Assembly: GCF_000426585.1 (NCBI RefSeq)
Contig: NZ_AUFQ01000001.1
Location: 248,001-312,000, forward strand
Length of the DNA: 64,000 nt
Direction of reading: 5' to 3'
Source: Segatella baroniae DSM 16972 = JCM 13447
GTDB taxonomy: Bacteria; Bacteroidota; Bacteroidia; Bacteroidales; Bacteroidaceae
Part shown: positions 1 to 9,491 of the stretch, one piece after another
How positions within the stretch are numbered: position 1 is the first letter of the stretch
Layout of the letters: every line of letters starts with the position of its first letter
Position numbers and translations under genes: made by a program
The notes under the pieces: generated by a model
What the model was told of the DNA's origin: nothing
Database searches by the model: none
What the model saw: only the letters and a program-made list of their open reading frames with translations

Positions 1-1
1 T

Positions 2-421
2 TACACGACGGCCAAATACTATGGAGGCAAGTACGACGACGTTATTTATCTTCGTTTGGCCGAAATCAAACTTACCTACGCCGAGGCTCTGGTACGGTCT
101 TCCAATAGCATTTCCCAAGCGGCAATCGACCAACTCAATGAAGTTCACCAGCGCGCATTCCCAAACGACAAGAAGCCTGCACTATATACAGCTGCCGATT
201 TCCCGACAGCAGAAGCATTGCTCCGTGCCATATTGAAAGAACGTCGCATGGAATTGGCCTATGAAGGTCAATATCGATGGGATCTTATGCGCACCAACAA
301 TTTGCTTGGAGACACCACGCTCGGCTCTATTGCCCCCAATCGTTGGAATCTTCCTATTCCCGAATACGAGATACGTATCACAGAAGGATTAATTAAACAG
401 AACAGCGGATACCTTCAATAA
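2..421 (+). CDS. RagB/SusD family outer-membrane lipoprotein, C-terminal part
   Basis: The 5' end lies outside the window, and the frame is open from base 2 to the stop at 419-421. The visible 139 residues match the C-terminal region of SusD-family proteins: a helix of the type RLAEIKLTYAEAL, then ILKERRMELAYEGQYRWDLMR, then a closing segment ending in P-I-P-E-Y-E-I. SusD proteins are surface lipoproteins that bind glycans or other ligands and form the lid of a SusC transporter. Its SusC partner would lie to the left. Family assignment is firm, but the ligand cannot be inferred. It converges on the leftward uptake operon that ends at 524. Confidence 0.88.
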   Translation, partial: YTTAKYYGGKYDDVIYLRLAEIKLTYAEALVRSSNSISQAAIDQLNEVHQRAFPNDKKPALYTAADFPTAEALLRAILKERRMELAYEGQYRWDLMRTNNLLGDTTLGSIAPNRWNLPIPEYEIRITEGLIKQNSGYLQ

Positions 422-462
422 GTGCCTATATAGATATAAACAAAGAAGTGATTTTCTATGAT

Positions 463-515
463 TCCCCCAAAAATTGTGCAGGCTTCGTCATACAAACCTG
501 CACAATCCAGGGGGA
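463..515. terminator. Long nested hairpin between convergent genes, probable bidirectional terminator
   Basis: A perfect 10-bp stem (473-482 with 497-506, ATTGTGCAGG/CCTGCACAAT) sits inside an outer stem TCCCCC/GGGGGA (463-468 with 510-515). It lies between the convergent SusD fragment and the PKD-like lipoprotein gene. There is no strong T-tract, so intrinsic termination is inferred from position and stem strength. Confidence 0.6.
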
Positions 516-523
516 TTAAGCCA

Positions 524-2107
524 TTAATCAGAACAATTACGATAAGTGACACTCTTTACTTTCAGGCTGGTTTTCCAAGGATAACTTCCTGTCTTGTATT
601 GCTTTTCCGCAAATGACACCTCATTAGGATCGTCTTTCATCTCATACTTGTATACGAAGCCCTTCTCTGTTGGAGAATAAGTAGCGACAATCACGTCGTC
701 AGGATTGTCATCCGAATCAAAGTCCATGGCGAGATATGTGATTTTCCCCTTGAAACTGTTCAGCTTCTTTGCTTTGTTGGTGTTGTAATTGTATGCCCAC
801 AAATCCTTGTTCACTGCGTAGAGTATTATCGGCTGGCTGGAATAAAACGTATAGTGCGAAGCCTTGGCGAAGTCCTTGGCCACCGACAGGTCTACCTGCC
901 GAGCGGAAGAACGTTGCATGCCTGTAGCTGTGTATCTCACGATACGGAATACATAAACGAAGAAATTGCCGTCGGCATCATTCATCAAAGCATAGGAATA
1001 ACCAGTATTGGCATTCTCTCCATAGACCAAGTCTCTCGCCGGCGTATATTTGGTCTGGTCTGCACTAAAGGGCAAATCGGAAGAGAAACTGTAATCGGCA
1101 AGATTGGTAACGCCATAGGAAGCTCCGTTGACACGCACGAACTTATGATTTGTCTTGTCGTAAAAAGCCAACGTGCTCACATAACCTCCTGTTGCCGGAT
1201 AAAATACGTAGGGCGACAACTGCACCAAGTCGTTTGAGCCGGCCGAATAGCAGTTGAAAGGATTGCCATAGGATTCCCCCATGGGCATCTGCGAACACCA
1301 GAAGGCATCCTTGTCGGTCAGCAGGCATCTGAAACTTCCGGACATGCAATCGTTCGCCTTTCCATAAGGTTTTGGAAACAAGCCTCTCACCACATACGGT
1401 TTCGTCGTCCCCTCGATGGATGGGAAAATCATATTTTCAAGACTCTTGCCGGTATTGAAAGTAATCCTCGTTTCATTGGCAGAACTGTTCAACGCGTAAG
1501 AGTTGTCTTTGGTAACCGCCCAGAGTGCTTCAAAATCCATAGAGTAACTATGTCCCATGAATACAAGTTTCTCCGCGCTTCTGATACCTTGCGTATTGTC
1601 GAGCAAACCAGCTATGACGGTTGTATCCCGTCCTTCCATCATACTGATGAAGTCTATTCCACAAGTTCCATCGTCCTTGTCGCCAAAAACATAGAAGCCC
1701 CGCACATACGGACTCAACACATTCAAAGCACTACGTTTCTCGAACACCATCTTGCTGTCTTTGTCCTTCACCCGAAAGAAGAGACGATACTCTCCTGGAA
1801 CGACATTGACAGGAAAAGAAAGGTCTTTCTCTCTGCTGATGGTCTGATGCCGGTGATAACTCTCATTCAGCGCATTGTTGCACAAGAACCATTCGTATGT
1901 AAACTGATCGGATTTGTCGCCTGACAACGTCCCCGTCACTTTCACCGGAATTTCCAACGTTTCAAGGTTCGTCACCTTGTAGTATTGGCCTTCAATTCCT
2001 TCTATCCGCGCCTCGTTGATGGCATTCATGGTGTTGTTGCCCTCATCTTCCACACACGACGAGAGTGTAAGAACGCCAAGCAGATATATCATATAATATT
2101 TCTTCAT
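524..2107 (-). CDS. PKD-like family surface lipoprotein of a SusCD operon
   Basis: This 527-residue protein has a lipoprotein signal peptide with lipobox LSSC (Cys18), so it should be exported and lipidated. Residues about 35-125 look like a PKD/Ig-type beta domain (E-I-P-V-K-V-T-G-T-L, then Y-E-W-F-L, then G-E-Y-R-L-F-F-R-V-K-D). The remainder resembles a beta-propeller-like region with repeated Y-V-F-G-D and A-V-N-K-D-L-W-A-Y segments. The combination SusC, SusD, DUF4843, PKD-like lipoprotein is a recurrent Bacteroidetes operon, and this gene is its last member, 8 bp after the DUF4843 gene. It probably helps capture ligand at the surface. Family call is from memory of this gene order and the N-terminal pattern. 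Confidence 0.72.
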   Translation of the reverse strand: MKKYYMIYLLGVLTLSSCVEDEGNNTMNAINEARIEGIEGQYYKVTNLETLEIPVKVTGTLSGDKSDQFTYEWFLCNNALNESYHRHQTISREKDLSFPVNVVPGEYRLFFRVKDKDSKMVFEKRSALNVLSPYVRGFYVFGDKDDGTCGIDFISMMEGRDTTVIAGLLDNTQGIRSAEKLVFMGHSYSMDFEALWAVTKDNSYALNSSANETRITFNTGKSLENMIFPSIEGTTKPYVVRGLFPKPYGKANDCMSGSFRCLLTDKDAFWCSQMPMGESYGNPFNCYSAGSNDLVQLSPYVFYPATGGYVSTLAFYDKTNHKFVRVNGASYGVTNLADYSFSSDLPFSADQTKYTPARDLVYGENANTGYSYALMNDADGNFFVYVFRIVRYTATGMQRSSARQVDLSVAKDFAKASHYTFYSSQPIILYAVNKDLWAYNYNTNKAKKLNSFKGKITYLAMDFDSDDNPDDVIVATYSPTEKGFVYKYEMKDDPNEVSFAEKQYKTGSYPWKTSLKVKSVTYRNCSD

Positions 2108-2115
2108 AGCTTCAC

Positions 2116-2991
2116 TTATTTATTATAATACTCCTCTGGTTTGGTAAATTGGCTCCACCCACGTGTTCCACCAAGAATATTGACGTATGAAACCCACATC
2201 ATACTCCCATCTTCGTCAAGTACTGGCGTTTCTTTCATGGCTGCGTCGAGCAGCTGCTTCGCCACTTTTTGGCTGACGGCTTGCGCACGGGCAAAGCTCA
2301 TTGTATTGCCATCCTTGAAAGCCGTGATGTCTGTGCCGGTAACTTCCATGATATAACGATACTTCTTGGCAGAGAACTGCCCGAAAAGGCCTCCTGTAGC
2401 AGAACCATACCATCCGGCAGGCTTCGTGAGCACATCATTGACAAACACGTTATGAACAGCAGCATTGTGGTTGCCGTCAAACTTCTTGTTGACAATGGGA
2501 GCGTAATGGCCGGGAGAATCTCCGAAATCATCAAACATCAAGTCAAAATACTGGTTCGGCTGGATGGTCAGCTGTATTTTGACCGTATCGCCATTCATGC
2601 GATCGGTCTTCTTGACCTTTATTTTAACATCCGCACTTGTTTCCCCTGCCTTGATGACGTATTCCGACAGCAAACCTTCATATTCAACATTTGCTTCGGC
2701 CGTGGTGCTGTCGGGGTTGACGACAACAGCGAATGGTCTGTCGTAATCCTTGATGTCACCAGTAGCTCCCACTTTCAGCGTCAATGTCGTGTCATTGGTC
2801 GTCATGTTGCCAAAAGCCACTTCCGTGAAATTGTAATGCGCCCAACTCTTTTCCGCAATCCACGCCTGCCCTCTCCGCACATCAAAGTAAAGACAGTCTT
2901 TGCCTTCATAACTCATCAGTTCTTTCTCACAGCCTATCAGCGATGCGAGAACGACGGCAAGCAGCAAAATCGAAAATATTTTCTTTTTCAT
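2116..2991 (-). CDS. DUF4843 domain lipoprotein
   Basis: A 291-residue protein with a short hydrophobic signal and lipobox SLIGC (Cys21). I chose the ATG at 2991 over the in-frame ATG at 3012 because an AGGAGG sequence lies between them, well placed for the inner start, and because the inner start gives a clean signal peptide. The mature part contains L-Y-F-D-V-R-R-G near the N terminus and beta-rich segments (D-T-T-L-T-L-K-V, then D-R-P-F-A-V-V-V-N) typical of DUF4843 proteins. These are found in SusCD operons and are of unknown exact role. It lies 17 bp after susD and 8 bp before the PKD-like gene, so it is almost certainly co-transcribed. Confidence 0.75.
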   Translation of the reverse strand: MKKKIFSILLLAVVLASLIGCEKELMSYEGKDCLYFDVRRGQAWIAEKSWAHYNFTEVAFGNMTTNDTTLTLKVGATGDIKDYDRPFAVVVNPDSTTAEANVEYEGLLSEYVIKAGETSADVKIKVKKTDRMNGDTVKIQLTIQPNQYFDLMFDDFGDSPGHYAPIVNKKFDGNHNAAVHNVFVNDVLTKPAGWYGSATGGLFGQFSAKKYRYIMEVTGTDITAFKDGNTMSFARAQAVSQKVAKQLLDAAMKETPVLDEDGSMMWVSYVNILGGTRGWSQFTKPEEYYNK

Positions 2992-3008
2992 ACGTTGATC
3001 CCTCCTTT

Positions 3009-4577
3009 TCATTTGTTTACTCTCTTATTGACCTCAACTTCCGGCAAGGGCCAGACATAGTTTGAGAGCTCCATCTTATAGGAACCTTCCATAGCGGTCA
3101 CCGTTCCCGTCCAATAATTCGGCTTGCCGAACTCCGTACCGGACATCATCTGCTCTGCCGCGTGCCGCTTGTAATAATAGAACATCTGTCCCTCTCCTAT
3201 CTCCTCGCGCATGAACTCGCGATAAACATAGTTCTCTATCTCCTTGTCCCCACCTGTGGCGGACAACTCCAAGTTCACGCAGTTTCTTGCCTTGCGAATT
3301 TCATTGATATAACCTATGGCCTCTTCCGGTGTCTTGGCACATTCTGCCGCAATCAAATAAATCTCACTCAGCCGGATTAGCGGCTGCATGTAGCGATAGT
3401 TGGTATCTTCGCTGAGGTCTGCAAACTTCTTGAAGCATAGCGCATTCTGTTTGTTCAACATTCCTCCTTCATCATTGGAAGACAATTCCTCCACAATCCA
3501 CATGCTGCTGCGACGCAAGTCGCCCATATCGTCATAGAAATAAGAAAGTTTTGATTCCAAATCACCCTCTGCCAACGACGCTCCCTTGAAATAGAGCGTA
3601 TTTTTCATGTCGGCTTGAGGACTGAAAAGTGCATCATAACCTTTTACCCTCGACCTGTTGTAGAGCGCGAACATCACCTCTGTCGAGAAAATACAATCAG
3701 GATTCCTGCTGTCGGTCACGGCTTTTTTGGCTATCCAGGGAAAGGTGTTGTTCTTCTTGTTCTCCTCGATAATCGACAAGGCAGTGGCATAGGCATTATC
3801 CTTGTCGCCCATCCAAAGATAGAGTCTGGCCTTCAATGCCAGAACTGCGTAATAGTTCAGACGGTATTGGCGATAGCGCAGCAAAGTCGTCTCATTGGGG
3901 TCTTCTCCATCACCATTCACCACCCCATCCTTGCGGATACGGTCTTCCTTGAGCAATTCAGAAGCTTCATCGAGGTCGCGCATGACTTTTTCAGCCACCT
4001 GCTTTGCCGTCAAGATGGGCTGGACATCCTTCGACGACGTCTCTTGGTAAGGGATGGCTTTGTCATTCTCCGTCTCCTTCGAATAGATGGGGCCATAGAG
4101 GCGGAGCAAGTCGAAATGGAAGAAAGCCCGCAAGGCCAATGCCTCACCCTTGACGTATGGCTTATAGATGGCGGAAAGCTTGCTGTCACTTACGTCGCAA
4201 TGCTCTATCAACGTGTTAAGGTTGGCTATGTAGAAGTAGAGCGAAGTCCAGATGGCATTCGACCGGCTCTTGAAGCTCTCCTCGGAATACTTGTAGTTGG
4301 CAGCGATGTAATAGGCATGGTTGCTGTTTTTTGCCACATTATAATATTGTGCCATCACGTCTATCATCCCCATGCTGAGCGTTGTGGCATAGGTCTCGTT
4401 CATTTTTGAGTAAATCCCATTGAGAGCCGCAAAATATCCATCGTTGTTCTCGTAGAGTTTACCTTCCAAAATGGAGTCTTCCAAGTCGACCTTCAGCCAT
4501 TCCGAACAAGATGTCATGGTCGCCATGGTAGCTACGGACAGGAATCCGAGCTTTATTATCTTTGATATATTCATCAT
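3009..4577 (-). CDS. RagB/SusD family nutrient-uptake outer-membrane lipoprotein
   Basis: A 522-residue protein. The start at 4577 (ATGATG) gives a proper lipoprotein signal with lipobox M-T-S-C at Cys24; the longer frame begins inside susC and is rejected. The N-terminal helix pattern (L-A-L-R-A-F-F-H-F-D-L-L-R-L-Y-G-P) is diagnostic of SusD-like TPR folds. The C-terminal part has L-I-R-L-S-E-I-Y-L-I-A-A-E-C and R-E-F-M-R-E-E-I-G-E-G. It begins 16 bp after susC and should sit as the lid on that transporter. Ligand unknown: no glycoside hydrolase lies next to it, so a carbohydrate substrate is not established. Confidence 0.93.
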   Translation of the reverse strand: MMNISKIIKLGFLSVATMATMTSCSEWLKVDLEDSILEGKLYENNDGYFAALNGIYSKMNETYATTLSMGMIDVMAQYYNVAKNSNHAYYIAANYKYSEESFKSRSNAIWTSLYFYIANLNTLIEHCDVSDSKLSAIYKPYVKGEALALRAFFHFDLLRLYGPIYSKETENDKAIPYQETSSKDVQPILTAKQVAEKVMRDLDEASELLKEDRIRKDGVVNGDGEDPNETTLLRYRQYRLNYYAVLALKARLYLWMGDKDNAYATALSIIEENKKNNTFPWIAKKAVTDSRNPDCIFSTEVMFALYNRSRVKGYDALFSPQADMKNTLYFKGASLAEGDLESKLSYFYDDMGDLRRSSMWIVEELSSNDEGGMLNKQNALCFKKFADLSEDTNYRYMQPLIRLSEIYLIAAECAKTPEEAIGYINEIRKARNCVNLELSATGGDKEIENYVYREFMREEIGEGQMFYYYKRHAAEQMMSGTEFGKPNYWTGTVTAMEGSYKMELSNYVWPLPEVEVNKRVNK

Positions 4578-4593
4578 TGTCTGTATTTTAATG

Positions 4594-7500
4594 TTAGAAA
4601 CGAAGTCCGATAGAAGCAGATACACTTCTTGAGAAAGGATAGTCAAGGCCACGCTCTTCCTTGATCGTTGAAATGCGGAACAGGTTGTTGGTGTACATCC
4701 TACAGTAGATGGACGACAATCCAGCCACGTTCAGCCATCGAGCGGTGGTGTTTTCATATCCCAAAGTAAGGCTGGTACACTCGATCGTATTCTCGTCAGC
4801 CACAAACCTTGAGGAAATGTTGGTCGTCGACGTATCATCAATGCGCTTGAACTTGGCGCGGTCGCCGGGCTTCTGCCATCGGTCGTGCAGGGCGCGGCGA
4901 TCCTGATTATACTTGATGGACGTCTGGCTGATGTTCTCCACCTTGGTCAAGAGCGTGTTGAGCTTTGCCTGGCCGCCAAAACGATAGGCGAAATTCACGC
5001 CCAAGGAGAATCCTTTCCACCGGAGTGTGGTTCCAAAGTTGCCTTGCGCTTTCGGCGTGGCGTCTCCACACACCACCTCTTCGTTGGAATCCCACTTGTA
5101 AGTATAGGTTCCGTCTCTCTTGAGGAAGAGTTCGTTACCGCTCATCGGGTCTATGCCGAGCGACCTGACCGCCCACAGGGCCGTTGTACTTGCCCCGTCA
5201 TAATAGCGGGTGAGGGTTTGCGAAGCCCTGCCTTGCTCGTTGAGTTTTTCCAAGATGTCACCTATATTATAATAGGTGGTCTTGGTGTGCAGCAAGTTGC
5301 CAGTGAGGTGCCACACCAAGTCTTTACGCTTGATGACATCATAACCGAGCGTAAGTGCGAAGCTATGGTTGTCCGTTGCTCCGATATTCATAGGAATGCT
5401 CGAAACACCCGTGGAAGTAGGCTGCTCTACGGGAATGAGTTCCGGGTCGGACTTGCGAATCGTATAGTCGAGAACCACTGACAAGCGATTCTTGAAAAGC
5501 AACGCGTTCAAACCGAAGTTGTGGGTCTGGGTGCGTTTCCACTTCAAGTTTTTGTTGCCCCATTGCGACACGATGGCGGCGAGGCCAAACGGATTGGCAT
5601 TGGCCGTGTAATAGCCGTACACGTTGTTGGCGAGCCTGGCGTTTATGTTGTCGGTGCCCGGTTTGCCATAGGTGTATCTCAACTTCAGATTGTTGACGAC
5701 ATCGTTCTTCTTGAAGAAGTGTTCGTTGTGGATGTTCCAGGCCACACCGATGGAATAAGTGGTTGAGAACGGATTGTTCACACCGAACACCGAAGCGCCA
5801 TCGCTACGCAGATTGAAGTCGAACAGGTAGCGCATGTCGTAGGCATAGTTGCCGTTCATGTAGAAACTGGCAGAGCGGGTCTTGGTGATGGACGAAACAG
5901 GTTTCTCGCCATCTGGATAGCCATTGGAAAAGTTGGGATTGGAGAATTGGTCGCTTATATAGCCCCGCACGGAATAGGTGTCGCCGCTGTTCTTGCGCCC
6001 GGACGCCTGCGCCCCTCCAAGCAGATTGTAGGTATGCCCGCCGACCGTGCCGCCATAGCTCACCATCAGGCTGCCGTCAAAAGAAGTGTTATTGCCGATG
6101 CGGTTGGAATAACTGCCCCGCTTCAGTTCCGTACTGCTGGTGAATGTGGAGGCAAATGGAGACTTGAAGGTCTCGCCGGTGCCCCGCGAGGTTGTAAAAC
6201 CAAAACGTCCCGTGACACGAAGCCCCTGAAGGGGGCGATACTCTACGTTGAAATTGTTGTTCAACGTGACGTTGTCGCTCTTGCTGAAGCTCTTCTGGCT
6301 GAAGTCCCACAATGGATTGTAAACATATTGGGAGCCTCCCAAGGTGCTGTAGGATTCCAAGACCTTATACACCTCGCCGTTCTCGTCACGCTTGGCATAA
6401 TAAGGGTTGGCCGAAGAAAACTGACGGAACGACACCACATTGTCATCGGTCGTGGTGTAATAGATGTTGGTTTGATTGGTGAAGTTGAATTTGTCTATGC
6501 GATAGGACAAGACCACCGACCCGTCGATGTTCTGTCGGTCGGAATTTTTCATCACGCCCTTGGTGTCCTTGTATCGAAACGTGAGTCCGTAGCGGAAAGC
6601 CGAATCGCCTCCTTCGGCGTTGAAGCTGTGGTCCTGGGTGAAGCCGAGCCGCAGCGGTTCGTTCATCCAATAGGAATCCAGGCCTGCAACCACCTTTTTA
6701 TATCTTGAGTAATAGGTGGCGCGATTCAAGTCGTTCAGTATCTCTCCTTCGCCGTCGAGAGTGCCATAGTAGCCCGACATCTTTTCAAATTCGAGTTTCT
6801 CACGGGAGTTCATGAGGTTGTAGTCAGTCAAGTCGGCCCAGCTCAGCTGGAAGTTTCCATTGTAGGTGAAGCGCAACTTGCCGGCTTCGGGCTTCTTGGT
6901 CTCCACCACGATTACGCCGTTGGCGGCCTTCGAGCCGTAGATGGCTGTCGAGGCTGCATCTTTCAGTATCGTTATGCTCTCCACCCGGTCCATGCTGAGG
7001 TCTGAGATGCGCTCAAGGGTGGTCTCGAAACCATCGAGGATGAAGAGCGGACGGTCGGGGTCGGTGCCGTAAGCATCGGACAGCCCGTTGATGCTGGTGG
7101 CCCCGTTGATCGACACTTTCATCGTCGCGTTGGGATTCGAACCCATCAGATTGTTCTCAGCAATCACAAACGACGGATCCAACGCAGAGAGGCTTTGCAG
7201 AACGTTCTGGTTGCCGACGGCTTTCAAGTCCTCCTGTCTGAAGGACGAAGCTGAACCGGTGAAGCTCTCTTTCTTGCGCGTGTAGATACCCGTGACCACC
7301 GTCTCGCCGAGTTGGTGGGCGTCGGACTGCATCCTGACGGTGTATTTCCTGCCAGGTTCCACGCGAACCACCTGCTTGCGCATGCCCACATACGAAAACG
7401 TGAGCGTGGAACGGCCTGTGGACAACATGGCCTTGTATTCGCCATTGACGTCTGTCACGGCGACAGTCCTGCCACTCTTGTCCGTCACGGTGACGCCGAC

Positions 7501-7716
7501 GAGCGGTTGGTCATCATCGTCGACGACGACTCCGCGGTACAACTGTCCCTTGGATGTGTTGCTCACTTGTTGGGGAACGTCCTTGCCTTCCTGGGCAAAC
7601 ACCGCTTGTGGCAAGAACAGAAAGCCGACAATCGCCCCCACAATGATTCGGCTGACGTTCGCCTTGCCGCACAAGAGGGGCAAGACTTCCATCTCTTTCT
7701 TAAACAATTCAACCAT
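4594..7716 (-). CDS. SusC/RagA family TonB-dependent outer-membrane transporter
   Basis: A 1040-residue TonB-linked beta-barrel. Signal peptide ends near A-V-F-A/Q (about residue 42). It is followed by a carboxypeptidase-regulatory-like domain (G-V-V-V-D-D-D-D-Q-P-L-V-G-V-T-V, about 62-140), then the plug domain with the SusC signature region (R-P-L-F-I-L-D-G-F and S-I-T-I-L-K-D-A-A-S-T-A-I-Y-G-S). The barrel ends in S-I-G-L-R-F with a terminal aromatic residue. It pumps the ligand captured by the neighbouring SusD across the outer membrane using TonB energy. It is the first gene of the four-gene operon. No sigma/anti-sigma pair or hybrid two-component regulator is adjacent. Confidence 0.95.
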   Translation of the reverse strand: MVELFKKEMEVLPLLCGKANVSRIIVGAIVGFLFLPQAVFAQEGKDVPQQVSNTSKGQLYRGVVVDDDDQPLVGVTVTDKSGRTVAVTDVNGEYKAMLSTGRSTLTFSYVGMRKQVVRVEPGRKYTVRMQSDAHQLGETVVTGIYTRKKESFTGSASSFRQEDLKAVGNQNVLQSLSALDPSFVIAENNLMGSNPNATMKVSINGATSINGLSDAYGTDPDRPLFILDGFETTLERISDLSMDRVESITILKDAASTAIYGSKAANGVIVVETKKPEAGKLRFTYNGNFQLSWADLTDYNLMNSREKLEFEKMSGYYGTLDGEGEILNDLNRATYYSRYKKVVAGLDSYWMNEPLRLGFTQDHSFNAEGGDSAFRYGLTFRYKDTKGVMKNSDRQNIDGSVVLSYRIDKFNFTNQTNIYYTTTDDNVVSFRQFSSANPYYAKRDENGEVYKVLESYSTLGGSQYVYNPLWDFSQKSFSKSDNVTLNNNFNVEYRPLQGLRVTGRFGFTTSRGTGETFKSPFASTFTSSTELKRGSYSNRIGNNTSFDGSLMVSYGGTVGGHTYNLLGGAQASGRKNSGDTYSVRGYISDQFSNPNFSNGYPDGEKPVSSITKTRSASFYMNGNYAYDMRYLFDFNLRSDGASVFGVNNPFSTTYSIGVAWNIHNEHFFKKNDVVNNLKLRYTYGKPGTDNINARLANNVYGYYTANANPFGLAAIVSQWGNKNLKWKRTQTHNFGLNALLFKNRLSVVLDYTIRKSDPELIPVEQPTSTGVSSIPMNIGATDNHSFALTLGYDVIKRKDLVWHLTGNLLHTKTTYYNIGDILEKLNEQGRASQTLTRYYDGASTTALWAVRSLGIDPMSGNELFLKRDGTYTYKWDSNEEVVCGDATPKAQGNFGTTLRWKGFSLGVNFAYRFGGQAKLNTLLTKVENISQTSIKYNQDRRALHDRWQKPGDRAKFKRIDDTSTTNISSRFVADENTIECTSLTLGYENTTARWLNVAGLSSIYCRMYTNNLFRISTIKEERGLDYPFSRSVSASIGLRF

Positions 7717-8246
7717 ACATTCTTGGTATTAAATAAATGAATCTCTCTTTGGTGTCAAATGAAAAATCTCTCTTCGAACATACGATACGACCATCATGTG
7801 CTGAAACCGACCTCGCGGTCACAGCCAAAACACATCAATCACTGATTGTGCAACTTCCAAAATGGGAACGTTTCTAACAAACAAGGGGGTGAAACCGCCG
7901 CAATCCGCCATCCCACGTGCCGTGGGAAAGCCGTGACGGCGCCGACGCGTCCTGCGCGCTCCTGTCGTTGTTGTTTTGCATAGCGATTATCGTTGTTTTA
8001 CGCTTTACTCCTCGCGGAGACATTTTACAGCTGCGAATATAATTCTTTTTTTACAAAACGCAACCGTTTCAGTTAAAAAAGTTCGTGAATTTGTAAATTT
8101 TGTGCAATTTCGATTAAATGGTTTGGCCCAAATGAGCAAACGGGAACTTGACGAAAGAAGCGGAACGGCACCACGACCATGAGCCAACAATTGGTCGGCT
8201 TTCAATCGAAAGCCCTCCCCTCGGGAGCAAGTGTCGGACAGTCATT
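7717..8246. other. Intergenic region upstream of the SusC operon
   Basis: About 530 bp without a supportable gene. It must carry the promoter of the leftward SusC operon, but I see no clean TTTG-N19-TAnnTTTG pair reading leftward. Short frames here lack start signals and family features. A 22-bp repeat array begins at 8247. Confidence 0.6.
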
Positions 8247-8356
8247 TTCCAAAAGCTATCCTTTCTGCCGCTCAAAGCAGCCCTTTCAGCGCGCCAAAGC
8301 TATCCTTTTGCAACGCCAAAAGGCAGCTTTTACAAAGCAACGGCAGCCTTTTGAGA
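8247..8356 (+). repeat. 22-bp repeat array A (5 units)
   Basis: Five contiguous degenerate units at 8247-8268, 8269-8290, 8291-8312, 8313-8334 and 8335-8356. Each has the form CAAAAGCnnnnCTTTnnGC, an imperfect palindrome. Units 2-4 align in order with units 2-4 of array B (18560) and units 3-5 of array E (50732). The 22-bp period is not a multiple of three and the units are contiguous, so this is neither coding nor CRISPR. Confidence 0.85.
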
Positions 8357-8372
8357 AACGTCCCGTAAAGCT

Positions 8373-9479
8373 TCAGTCCACGACATCGACACAAGCCTCG
8401 GCCGGATTCAGCACCATCCAACCTTTGCGGCGCGTCCTTGCATGAAGCTGAATGGCGACATGACCCATCGTCCGGCGCAGGTTCAATTCCACCAAAGGAT
8501 TGATTCGTCCGTCCTCCAGCAACATCATGTCTATGCCGAAAGGGCCTGTATAGTTGCCGACAATCAATCCGTCCAGTTCCCGCAGGATGGCTTTCGTCAG
8601 CTTGTCCAGCAGTTTCATGTCCACATGGGCGGCCAGAAGTAGGCGCTTGTTCTCTTCCGTGTCCAGCAGATTGCCCAGATAAGCGCCATTCTTCGCTTTG
8701 AAAATGCTCAATCCTTGATAGCGTATGCCGGTGGAATCGGCTTCAAATTCCATGCCAAAATCCATCACTTTGCCGGCCCAATAAGGCTCCAGCATGACAC
8801 ATCCCTGTGCTCTGATGACATTCTTGATCCAGTTTTCTTGGTGGGAATCGACGTGTACGTTCCGCCCCATGCCGGCAGACCGGGCGTCAAAAGACGGTTC
8901 CAAAAGGCGCACCCCTCGCCCGCTGCTGCTCCACGGAGCCTTCACGACATAGCGTCTCCCCGCCTGAAGTGTATTATATAATAAGGTGTAATCGGAAAAC
9001 CGGCGGGCTTCGACAACCACGTGAGGCAGGGTTTGAAATTTAGGGACAAGCTTCTCCGCCGCCCAAAAGCGCGCGCTCATGTTGCGTACATTCGCCAAAT
9101 ACGATTCTCCGGGCAGCATCGGAGCCAGCCGGGGTTGAATCGTGCATATGTCGGTCAGCAGCTTTTTGTCCATCCCCCAGCCCTCTATCGCAGTGATGCG
9201 ATTGGCCCACTCGGCGGAACCCAGCATGTCGGGAGTTACAAAAAGGACGTCACCCCACCCTTTCCTGCCACTTGCCGAGCGGCCCATCCCCAACTTGGAA
9301 CAGCCCGCCACGGCCCTTTCCACGTCGTCGACGAGTATCAAATCGCCGTCATCCGCCCAAATGACCGGAAGGAAATCAAACACCCGCTTCAAATGCGCAA
9401 CGGCCTTGGGAAGCGTAAAACGGCAGCTGTCGAGGCCAAGGGAGATGTCGTGCTCCGGATTGAATACATGTAGTTTCAC
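8373..9479 (-). CDS. Conserved ATP-grasp-like protein of unknown function
   Basis: With the GTG start at 9479 the protein is 368 residues and begins M-K-L-H-V-F-N-P-E-H-D, which I take as the natural N terminus. The ATG at 9500 would place a probable -7 promoter element inside the gene. The C-terminal half has ATP-grasp-like features: V-V-K-A-P-W-S-S-S-G-R-G (phosphate-binding loop type), V-M-L-E-P-Y-W, and G-P-F-G-I-D-M-M-L-L-E-D-G-R-I-N-P-L-V-E-L-N. The last resembles the metal-binding D/E-x-N end of ATP-grasp ligases. Substrate unknown. It is transcribed away from the AAA ATPase gene, with a 145-bp gap. Confidence 0.7.
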   Translation of the reverse strand: MKLHVFNPEHDISLGLDSCRFTLPKAVAHLKRVFDFLPVIWADDGDLILVDDVERAVAGCSKLGMGRSASGRKGWGDVLFVTPDMLGSAEWANRITAIEGWGMDKKLLTDICTIQPRLAPMLPGESYLANVRNMSARFWAAEKLVPKFQTLPHVVVEARRFSDYTLLYNTLQAGRRYVVKAPWSSSGRGVRLLEPSFDARSAGMGRNVHVDSHQENWIKNVIRAQGCVMLEPYWAGKVMDFGMEFEADSTGIRYQGLSIFKAKNGAYLGNLLDTEENKRLLLAAHVDMKLLDKLTKAILRELDGLIVGNYTGPFGIDMMLLEDGRINPLVELNLRRTMGHVAIQLHARTRRKGWMVLNPAEACVDVVD

Positions 9480-9483
9480 CGTA

Positions 9484-9491
9484 CAAAGGTA
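9484..9491 (-). promoter_or_regulatory. -7 promoter element, TACCTTTG, leftward
   Basis: Matches the Bacteroidetes -7 consensus TAnnTTTG. No good TTTG -33 element lies 19-20 bp upstream. It lies between the upstream ATG at 9500 and the preferred GTG at 9479, so transcription would begin at or very near the GTG (leaderless or very short leader). Confidence 0.5.

Noticed and set aside
3009-4652. Longer SusD start at 4652
   Set aside because: It would begin inside susC and lacks a signal peptide; the start at 4577 gives a proper lipobox.
8179-8445. Short protein across array A with repeated K-x-P-F segments
   Set aside because: The 22-bp period shifts frame at each unit, so repetition at protein level is an artefact of the DNA repeat.
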